A stretch of 5,042 bases of DNA, from NCBI GenBank assembly GCA_017861415.1, contig JAGFXS010000099.1:1-5042 (forward strand), in the 5' to 3' direction. Source of the stretch: Bacillota bacterium (GTDB lineage Bacteria > Bacillota > Clostridia > Oscillospirales > Oscillospiraceae). Positions 1-4,453 of the stretch are shown here, one piece after another; within the stretch, counting starts at the first letter, position 1; each line of letters begins with the position of its first letter. Under the pieces are notes generated by a model. The model was not told the origin of the DNA. It made no database searches and saw nothing but the letters and a program-made list of their open reading frames with translations. Both the position numbers and the translations under genes were made by a program.

Positions 1-1829
1 CTCTCCTCCCGGGCCTTCACGCCACTACCCATGCCATCACAGAGGAGGATGCACAGCAAGCCGTCCTCCCGACGGAACCAGGTGCCCGTGTCGCCGCTGA
101 CCGTCTCCCCTTCCTTATTTCGCCCTGCCACTCCGGCTACGGCCCGGAAGGGCTCTGCCTGGATAAACCGCAGGCGGCCTTCCCGGGACTCCGGCTCCCG
201 CAGAGAAACTCCCAGCACCCGTGATAGCTTCTCTCGCCCCTCAGGACTTCTAAGCTCGGGACTGTCGGGCGTTTCCACCCGGAGATGCCCGGCCTCGTCG
301 TAGTACGCAGTTCCGTCTTCCGGTAGGCCACGGAGACGGAGGAAATTTCGAAGCTTGGCCTCCCGGGGTAGATCAGGCGTTAATTCGGCACTGAGTTCCA
401 CCGCCGCCCGGCCTAATATCCGGTCCAGCTCCGCATACTGACGGCAGAGGGCCGCCCGACTCTCCCTCATGCGTCCCTGATACTGCTTTCGATAGAGAAA
501 GGCCACCAGCTCTTCGTTGGCCGCGGCGATAAAATCAGGTAAGTATAGGCAACGGTTGCGGAAATGACCGGGGAAGTCCTCTGCCAGAAGACGGCCCCGC
601 TCCATCATGGGGCCGGTGGCGTCGTTGAGTGCTCCCTGGGTCGTCTGAAAGTCCCGCTGCCAGCAGACCTCCCGGGCCTGACACTTCCGGCATTGTCGCT
701 CCGCCGTTCGATGGAAGATCACCGCCACATCCTCGGTGGAGGCATTCTCCGCCCGAAAGGTATCCCGAATACTCTCGTAGAGTTCGCGGAAGGCACTAGC
801 TGTCTTCTTCATGCGCATAGCCGCCACTTCCTTGGCCTTCTCCCATTCGGCATGCTTGGGTCTGGGTACTGACAGCATCTGTGTCGCCACTTCGCTGAAC
901 CGGCGGGGCAGAAGCATAAACAGTACCGATGCCGCAAAGACCTCATAGAGCAGAGGCAGCCGCATTCCACTTTCCCAGGTCCACAAAACCACAGCACCAT
1001 TGGCCGCCACGTAGGCAATGGCGGTGAAGATTTTCCGATGTCGCCAGCCTAGACCCGCGAGGGCTCCCGCCACGGCGTAGGCCATGATGTAGTATGGCCC
1101 TCGTCCCGAGGCCAAGTCCATGGCCAGCCCCATTCCCACGCCGCTCATCAGCCCCATATTGGCACCGCGGCGGGCAAGCACCATCACTGCCATGGCGGCC
1201 AGAGCCCGGCCAAGTGAATATTCTCCTAGGATCAAAACCCCTGACAAAGCGATAAGTACACTGCCCCCCAAGGCCATGGTGCCGAGACGCTGGCTTTGGG
1301 TTAGGGTGCCCAGTTGGCCCGGAGACTGCAGCTGAGCGTTGACAGCCTCTCGGTAACAATAAACCGCACCCGCCACCAGGAAAATCTCAGTGCAATAGAA
1401 AATCACATCCACAGCCAAAAAGCCCCGCATGGTGATACTGGTAAACCGTGTGATGGCGCAGAGCAACGCCGCCGTCGCGGGGGCAAACCAGCGTCTCCGG
1501 GTGATGGAAAAATCATGGAGAGCCACCAGCAGGGAGAAGGTCAACACCGCCGCCGCGCCGTAATGGAGTCCGCCGCCCCCAGTTCCCAAAAAATACAGAT
1601 AGCCCAGCGCTGCACCGATGAGGGTCCCCAGTCCCGCAAGTCCAGGTCCCGCCGCCGCCACCGCCGCCACACCAAAGGGTGCACATCGCCCGAATACCTG
1701 CGCGCTGGATAATATTGCCCCCAGAAACAGCCCTATGCCCATTTCCGTGGCAATCATCAATGCGGTACGCCCCTGGGCCATTTCCTCCAGCCGAGTTCTC
1801 TGCTCCCGAATTTTTTCCTTTGTGATCAT
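1..1829 (-). CDS. spoIIE: Stage II sporulation protein E (SpoIIE), PP2C-type serine phosphatase, 3' end cut by window edge
   Basis: SpoIIE is the sporulation phosphatase of the division septum. It dephosphorylates the anti-anti-sigma factor SpoIIAA, which frees sigma-F in the forespore. I translated 609 codons in one stop-free frame. Residues about 22-308 are a long hydrophobic region rich in Ala, Gly and Leu, the multi-pass membrane domain. Residues about 325-355 are a charged helical linker. The central part carries a Cys cluster (Cys380, Cys383, Cys389 followed by Trp) of the kind seen in SpoIIE proteins. The PP2C domain starts near residue 560 and shows two metal-binding motifs, SGDT (Asp580) and DGMGSG (Asp598). 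The frame is still open at base 1, so most of the phosphatase domain, including the later metal-binding Asp residues, lies outside; the B. subtilis protein has about 827 residues. The ATG start at 1829 is supported by AGGAGGAG at 1834-1841. The gene is preceded by its own intergenic region, so it is probably transcribed separately from the HD gene. Confidence 0.96.
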   Translation of the reverse strand, partial: MITKEKIREQRTRLEEMAQGRTALMIATEMGIGLFLGAILSSAQVFGRCAPFGVAAVAAAGPGLAGLGTLIGAALGYLYFLGTGGGGLHYGAAAVLTFSLLVALHDFSITRRRWFAPATAALLCAITRFTSITMRGFLAVDVIFYCTEIFLVAGAVYCYREAVNAQLQSPGQLGTLTQSQRLGTMALGGSVLIALSGVLILGEYSLGRALAAMAVMVLARRGANMGLMSGVGMGLAMDLASGRGPYYIMAYAVAGALAGLGWRHRKIFTAIAYVAANGAVVLWTWESGMRLPLLYEVFAASVLFMLLPRRFSEVATQMLSVPRPKHAEWEKAKEVAAMRMKKTASAFRELYESIRDTFRAENASTEDVAVIFHRTAERQCRKCQAREVCWQRDFQTTQGALNDATGPMMERGRLLAEDFPGHFRNRCLYLPDFIAAANEELVAFLYRKQYQGRMRESRAALCRQYAELDRILGRAAVELSAELTPDLPREAKLRNFLRLRGLPEDGTAYYDEAGHLRVETPDSPELRSPEGREKLSRVLGVSLREPESREGRLRFIQAEPFRAVAGVAGRNKEGETVSGDTGTWFRREDGLLCILLCDGMGSGVKAREE

Positions 1830-1879
1830 GGTGACTCCTCCTGTATGAAAAGCGGCATTCCTTGCATTCTGTATCTAGG

Positions 1880-1885
1880 AGTATA
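1880..1885 (-). promoter_or_regulatory. Candidate -10 element of the spoIIE promoter
   Basis: The minus strand reads TATACT here, five of six bases of the sigma-A consensus, about 50 nt upstream of the spoIIE start. It lies just after the T-tract of the upstream terminator-like hairpin. No TTGACA-like -35 element is found at 16-18 bp. A poor -35 would fit an activator-dependent promoter such as the Spo0A-activated spoIIE promoter of Bacillus, but that is inference. Confidence 0.35.
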
Positions 1886-1896
1886 CCTTTTTCTGG

Positions 1897-1961
1897 AAAA
1901 AAAGCCCGTCGGAATCTGCATGGCGAAGGGCTTGTCTTCCCGGCAGATTCCGGCGGTTTTT
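1897..1961. terminator. 14-bp inverted repeat flanked by A-tract and T-tract, terminator-like on both strands
   Basis: Arms 1906-1919 and 1943-1956 are complementary at 13 of 14 positions, the exception being a T-G pair, around a 23-nt loop. On the minus strand the stem is followed by GC and seven T (1903-1897). On the plus strand it is followed by five T (1957-1961). An alternative 6-bp stem, AAGCCC (1902-1907) with GGGCTT (1928-1933), shares bases with the long stem and abuts the seven-T tract on the minus strand. It could be a second terminator behind the HD gene or an attenuator-like leader. It lies upstream of the candidate spoIIE -10, so insulation of spoIIE is the simpler reading. Confidence 0.55.
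1921..1927. promoter_or_regulatory. Candidate Spo0A box upstream of spoIIE
   Basis: The plus strand reads TGGCGAA, which fits the 0A-box consensus TGNCGAA; the minus strand reads TTCGCCA. It lies about 35 bp upstream of the candidate TATACT -10, near position -50 of the inferred transcript, a plausible place for Spo0A activation. Only one box is seen, and a degenerate 7-mer can occur by chance, so this is weak. Confidence 0.25.
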
Positions 1962-1995
1962 CAGTTGCTGTGGGAGAATACTCAAAATTTTTTAA

Positions 1996-2034
1996 AAATG
2001 CAAAAATCCCCCGACGTCTATAGCAGTCGGGGGA
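1996..2034 (-). terminator. Rho-independent terminator of the HD-domain gene
   Basis: Arms 2007-2015 (TCCCCCGAC) and 2026-2034 (GTCGGGGGA) pair perfectly over 9 bp around a 10-nt loop. On the minus strand the stem is followed by TTTTT, GCA and a further T-run. It begins 18 nt after the TAG stop of the HD gene at 2052, a normal distance for its terminator. Confidence 0.85.
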
Positions 2035-2051
2035 CAGTTCTCTTTTAACAT

Positions 2052-2678
2052 CTACTCGTCCTTCATTGTGGATTTCATCTTCTGATCCAGCAAGAATAGC
2101 CTACCTGTAAATCCTGCTAGAGACTTGGCGGAGTCATTTCGCAGGAATTTGGGGTTCATATCCCCAAGGCGGACGCGATCCAGATTGTCGGCGTCTTTCA
2201 GCAGCTCCGCCAGACGCATGGCACGGGCCCGATTCCGGGGCGTGTAGGACATGACCCGCGCTTCCATCTGCTCATCAGGGAAGGAATGGGCCGCTACCGC
2301 CCCCTGAAGCTCCCGCAGGGCCTCACCTTGATACACCGTGAGGGTTTCCAGCTGCTCCGCAGAACGCAGCCCGTGATCCCAGTCCAAGCCGTCAAAGGTA
2401 CGGCCCACATCATGATAGGAGGCCGCCGCCAGATACAGCCGCAAAAATGACTCCTCCAGCTCCTCCATGGAGGCAATGATCCCTGCCAAGAGTAACACAC
2501 GGTTGATGTGTCCACTGCCGTGCACCGCACTCTTGTACAGTGCCTCCACCTGAAGCTCCCTGATAGCCTCCAGCAGCACCGGATAGTGCCGCCATTCCTT
2601 CAGTGCTTCGATTCGCCAGGTATCCTCGCCCCACTCACCCTGCTGAAGCAATGCCAAGCTACGCTTTATGCCGTCCAT
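2052..2678 (-). CDS. HD-domain metal-dependent phosphohydrolase, 208 aa, substrate unknown
   Basis: The protein has the pattern of the HD superfamily: His53 and His57 in a HxxxHxxRV-like segment, the diagnostic His89-Asp90 pair in SYHDVGR, His102, His131, and an Asp-rich motif DADNLDR with Asp164. These residues usually bind one or two metal ions that hydrolyse a phosphoester, often of a nucleotide. No synthetase or sensor domain and no membrane segment is visible, so the substrate cannot be named. The family is probably soluble and cytosolic. An upstream in-frame GTG at 2720 would add 14 residues but has no ribosome binding site. The ATG at 2678 follows AAGGAG (2687-2692) by 8 nt and is preferred. 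The gene lies 83 nt downstream of the sigma-like regulator on the same strand, with no terminator in the gap, so co-transcription is possible. A terminator follows at 1996-2034. Confidence 0.88.
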   Translation of the reverse strand: MDGIKRSLALLQQGEWGEDTWRIEALKEWRHYPVLLEAIRELQVEALYKSAVHGSGHINRVLLLAGIIASMEELEESFLRLYLAAASYHDVGRTFDGLDWDHGLRSAEQLETLTVYQGEALRELQGAVAAHSFPDEQMEARVMSYTPRNRARAMRLAELLKDADNLDRVRLGDMNPKFLRNDSAKSLAGFTGRLFLLDQKMKSTMKDE

Positions 2679-2761
2679 CCGCCCTGCTCCTTTTCCTGTG
2701 CCTCTCCTGGTACCCTGCACCCGTCACATTAGATTTATCCTAACGAAAACTTTCCTCGCTG

Positions 2762-3079
2762 TCAATGCTCATCCTTTAAAAGGTTGGCTGCACCGTACCG
2801 CAGACAGCGCCGCAGCCGCTCCTCGCCCCGCTTAATGGTTCGAGATACCGTGGAGCGATCCACTCCCAAATTTTCTGCAATTTCCCTCATGTTCATTCCT
2901 TGTGAATAGTACAGAAGAAGGAACTGCCGCTGTCTCGGGGTGATATCCTGCCGCAGGGCTACCGCCAGATTCCGCCGCAGGCCTTGAATTTGCCCCACGT
3001 TATCCTCAGCTGTTAGCCGGGCATATACGGCCATATCCGCGGCGTAGAATTTTCCTCTCTTATAGCGTGTACCTGGCAT
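2762..3079 (-). CDS. Sigma-70 region 4-like helix-turn-helix protein, 105 aa
   Basis: Residues about 47-92 resemble region 4 of sigma-70 factors: a TPRQRQ segment, then a helix-turn-helix at about 63-84 (MREIAENLGV then DRSTVSRTIKRG) and a basic tail with RLRRCLRYG. No region 2, which binds core polymerase and melts the -10, is present. It is therefore more likely a small DNA-binding regulator or an accessory sigma-like protein than a full sigma factor. The N-terminus is basic (TRYKRGKF). The ATG at 3079 is chosen over the one at 3100 because it gives a compact N-terminus and only a 20-nt overlap with the upstream gene, and because a purine-rich GAGGGGG lies about 10 nt before it. The overlap suggests translational coupling with the 77-aa protein. 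Similar small pairs occur in Clostridia and their phages and mobile elements; I recall this pattern but cannot verify it here. DNA target unknown. Confidence 0.82.
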   Translation of the reverse strand: MPGTRYKRGKFYAADMAVYARLTAEDNVGQIQGLRRNLAVALRQDITPRQRQFLLLYYSQGMNMREIAENLGVDRSTVSRTIKRGEERLRRCLRYGAANLLKDEH

Positions 3080-3293
3080 TGCGCCGATACCCCCTCTCAT
3101 AATAGCGCTCTGTCAGCACGGCAAGATCTCTGGCTTCTCGCCACAGCTCATTGAGAATGCGGATACGCTCCCGTAAATCCTCGCCTCGCCGCGTGTCTCG
3201 AGTGCCGCTACGTGCTTCCTCCAGCTCTTTGATCCTCTCCCGTAGGGTCTCCGCCTGACAGCGGTACTCTACGGAAAGTTCCTTTAACGTCAT
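3060..3293 (-). CDS. Hypothetical helical, charged protein, 77 aa, partner of the sigma-like gene
   Basis: No known enzyme or binding motif is visible. The protein is almost entirely helical by composition, with dense Arg and Glu heptad-like stretches (TLRERIKELEE and LRERIRILNELWREARDL). It ends in an aromatic-basic tail with RYYERGYRRN that is typical of a family of small proteins found next to sigma-like helix-turn-helix genes in Clostridia (recalled, not searched). A short coiled coil or protein-interaction role is plausible. The ATG at 3293 is preceded by AGGAGG (3299-3304) at 5 nt. The frame stays open upstream through a zinc-ribbon-like segment and then through the antisense strand of both tRNA genes, so a longer product cannot be excluded by stops alone. 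The 3' end overlaps the next gene by 20 nt. Confidence 0.72.
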   Translation of the reverse strand: MTLKELSVEYRCQAETLRERIKELEEARSGTRDTRRGEDLRERIRILNELWREARDLAVLTERYYERGYRRNARYTL

Positions 3294-3470
3294 ATGCTCC
3301 TCCTCTTGTCGCTCCCGATCTTTTTGACAGATTCGGCACCAGAGTGCCCCCCCTATCCATACTCCCTCTTCATAGGCGTACTGCTCCCCACCACAGGCTG
3401 CACAGTAGAAACGCGGCGTGTCCCTCTGGCGATCACGGAAGGGGTAGAGACTTCCCTGTAATCTCTCTAT
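3294..3470 (-). other. Zinc-ribbon-like coding segment without a standard start codon, in frame with the 77-aa gene
   Basis: The minus strand encodes a 59-residue segment with two CxxC pairs: FYCAACGG, then an aromatic spacer of about 18 residues, then LWCRICQKD. This is a plausible four-cysteine zinc ribbon. No ATG, GTG or TTG occurs in frame between the tRNA gene and the ATG at 3293. The only codon at a proper distance from a ribosome binding site is ATA at 3468-3470, 8 nt after AAGGAG (3479-3484). Either the segment starts at ATA and reads through into the helical protein (136 aa in total), or it is a small gene that lost its start and stop codons. The conserved-looking cysteines and the well-spaced ribosome binding site argue that it is or was coding. 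Confidence 0.45.
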
Positions 3471-3478
3471 TTCCGTTT

Positions 3479-3484
3479 CTCCTT
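3479..3484 (-). promoter_or_regulatory. Strong ribosome binding site in front of an ATA codon
   Basis: The minus strand reads AAGGAG preceded by a run of A, a near-ideal Shine-Dalgarno sequence. The codon at ideal spacing (8 nt) is ATA, not ATG, GTG or TTG. It is the main evidence that the zinc-ribbon segment is or was translated. Confidence 0.5.
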
Positions 3485-3498
3485 TTTTAAAAAATCTG

Positions 3499-3532
3499 TT
3501 GACAAAACGCGATCCCTCTGTTAGACTATAAT
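3499..3532 (+). promoter_or_regulatory. Sigma-A promoter of the tRNA-Thr/tRNA-Tyr unit
   Basis: A perfect -35, TTGACA, lies at 3499-3504. A perfect TATAAT lies at 3527-3532, but the spacer between them is 22 bp, too long for normal sigma-A use. At 17 bp spacing the hexamer is TAGACT (3522-3527, four of six matches), which overlaps the TATAAT by one base. Either would start transcription some 15-20 nt before the first tRNA. The minus strand over 3525-3530 reads TATAGT, so the same bases could serve a divergent promoter for the regulator genes. Confidence 0.65.
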
Positions 3533-3553
3533 TCGCTGCATGAGAGTGAGCTT

Positions 3554-3629
3554 GCTGGTGTAGCTCAGTTGGTAGAGCAGCTGATTTGTAATCAGCAGGT
3601 CGGGGGTTCGAGTCCGTCCACCAGCTCCA
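3554..3629 (+). tRNA. tRNA-Thr, anticodon TGT
   Basis: All four arms can be folded by eye. Acceptor 3554-3560 pairs with 3619-3625, D stem GCTC with GAGC, anticodon stem 3580-3584 with 3592-3596 around loop TTTGTAA, anticodon TGT at 3587-3589. The T loop TTCGAGT is at 3607-3613. Discriminator T is at 3626 and an encoded CCA at 3627-3629. It reads ACA and, by wobble, other Thr codons. The T stem (GGGGG with CCGTC) contains a G-G mismatch at its central pair and one G-T pair, which is unusual. Confidence 0.96.
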
Positions 3630-3648
3630 CAGTCTCACAATTTCAAAT

Positions 3649-3733
3649 GGAGGAGTTCCCGAGTGGCCAAAGGGGGCAGACTGTAAATCTGTTGCGTCTC
3701 GCTTCGGTGGTTCGAATCCACCCTCCTCCACCA
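3649..3733 (+). tRNA. tRNA-Tyr, anticodon GTA
   Basis: This is a class II tRNA of 85 nt with a long variable arm, as expected for bacterial tRNA-Tyr. Acceptor GGAGGAG at 3649-3655 pairs with CTCCTCC at 3723-3729. The anticodon loop is CTGTAAA with anticodon GTA at 3683-3685. The variable-arm stem GCG/CGC is at 3694-3696 and 3700-3702. The T stem GGTGG/CCACC is perfect. CCA is encoded at 3731-3733. It lies 19 nt after tRNA-Thr and just before a terminator, so the two tRNAs form one transcription unit. Confidence 0.97.
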
Positions 3734-3763
3734 AGCCGACAGCCTTGTGCTGTCGGCTTTTTT
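3734..3763 (+). terminator. Rho-independent terminator of the tRNA operon
   Basis: The stem AGCCGACAG (3734-3742) pairs with CTGTCGGCT (3750-3758) around a short loop and is followed at once by a T-run to 3763. It begins one base after the CCA of tRNA-Tyr. The minus strand has no matching T-tract, so it acts on the plus strand only. Confidence 0.93.
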
Positions 3764-3765
3764 AT

Positions 3766-3908
3766 ACAGTTTCCTATGTTTGTGCATGGAACGTTTGTTC
3801 TATTTTTAGGTTATCAGATAATATCTTGCCTGTCAATGCAGCTTTTCTCTTTTTCGTTAGTCGAGTACCATTTTAGGGACAGGTGCACGAATTTTTTTGC
3901 AGATAAAC
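3766..3908. other. AT-rich intergenic stretch without a recognised gene
   Basis: This lies between the tRNA terminator and the aroQ terminator, whose 3' sides face each other. It is visibly richer in A and T than the flanking genes. No open frame with a start, ribosome binding site and protein-like composition is seen on either strand. A GAAC-N4-GTTC palindrome at 3789-3800 resembles the core of a Firmicute LexA box but has no gene beside it. Confidence 0.5.
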
Positions 3909-3947
3909 AAAGCGCACCGATCATCCTTTCGATGATCGGTGCGCTTT
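3909..3947 (-). terminator. Long perfect hairpin, terminator of the aro genes
   Basis: Arms 3909-3925 and 3931-3947 pair perfectly over 17 bp around a 5-nt loop. On the minus strand the stem ends in TTT and continues as GTTTATCT, a moderate T-rich tract. It lies about 70 nt after the aroQ stop. The plus strand has only TTT before GC-rich sequence, so the minus-strand direction is favoured. Confidence 0.75.
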
Positions 3948-4015
3948 CTGGTGCATGAGAAACTGAAGTGCGGCTTGCGAATTGACTTTCCGCCCAGCAG
4001 GATCCGGAAAACAGT

Positions 4016-4453
4016 TTACTTGCTGGCGAGGTAAGATTTTAACCACAGAATGGCCTGGCGGTAACCCTCCACGCCTTGTCCTTTTATGGTGTGCACGCAG
4101 GCCAGCCCGGCGTAGGAAATCCGACGGAAGTCCTCCCGGGTATCCGGGTCGGAGAGGTGCACCTCCACGGCAGGAATGCAAACCGCCTTCAGTGCGTCCA
4201 GTATGGCGATGCTGGTGTGGGTATAGGCGGCGGGGTTGATGATGATACCCTCTACCCGACTCCACGCGCCTTGGATGGCATCTACAATTGCCCCCTCGTG
4301 GTTGGATTGAAAGATCTCAACCTCCACCCCCGCCTCCCGGCAGGCTCTGCAAATCAACTCCTCCAACCCCTGATAGGTCATGGTGCCGTAGATCTCCGGC
4401 TCTCGCCGGCCCAGGAGATTCAGGTTTGGGCCGTTAAGTATTAAGAATTTCAT
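4016..4453 (-). CDS. aroQ: 3-dehydroquinate dehydratase, type II (dehydroquinase), 145 aa
   Basis: The enzyme removes water from 3-dehydroquinate to give 3-dehydroshikimate, the third step of the shikimate pathway; the type II family is a cytosolic dodecamer. The signature is clear: NGPNLNLLG at residues 7-15, Arg17, the catalytic Tyr22 in REPEIYG, FQSNHEG at 48-54, Asn73 and His79 in INPAAYTHTS, Glu97 and His99 in VEVHLS, and Arg110 in the lid-side helix. The length is normal. One small difference is HLSD where HLSN is common. The ATG at 4453 follows GGGAGG at 6 nt and gives the usual MKFLILNGPN start; an upstream in-frame start at 4501 would add 16 atypical residues. The first 20 nt overlap the end of the kinase reading frame, so translation was probably coupled to it. 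The gene appears intact although its upstream neighbour is broken. Confidence 0.96.
   Translation of the reverse strand: MKFLILNGPNLNLLGRREPEIYGTMTYQGLEELICRACREAGVEVEIFQSNHEGAIVDAIQGAWSRVEGIIINPAAYTHTSIAILDALKAVCIPAVEVHLSDPDTREDFRRISYAGLACVHTIKGQGVEGYRQAILWLKSYLASK

Noticed and set aside
943..1712. Several medium-length reading frames on both strands inside 943-1712
   Set aside because: They overlap the continuous SpoIIE membrane-domain frame, have Arg/Pro-rich low-complexity composition and no ribosome binding sites. They are shadows of a GC-rich gene.
1845..2048. Small plus-strand reading frame in the spoIIE upstream region
   Set aside because: It runs through two hairpins and has no convincing ribosome binding site or family features.
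3554..3733. tRNA pair as an integration site for a mobile element
   Set aside because: No integrase gene and no repeat of a tRNA 3' end was found elsewhere in the window.
3294..3734. A long minus-strand reading frame that begins antisense to both tRNA genes
   Set aside because: The first 70 or so residues are the antisense of the tRNA-Tyr and tRNA-Thr genes, a well-known artefact. Only the part after the tRNAs shows protein-like features.
3789..3800. GAAC-N4-GTTC palindrome resembling a LexA box
   Set aside because: It lies between two terminators with no gene start nearby, and an 8-base core can occur by chance in 5 kb.
4076..4444. Plus-strand reading frame opposite aroQ
   Set aside because: It lies wholly antisense to a gene with a complete dehydroquinase signature and has no family features of its own.
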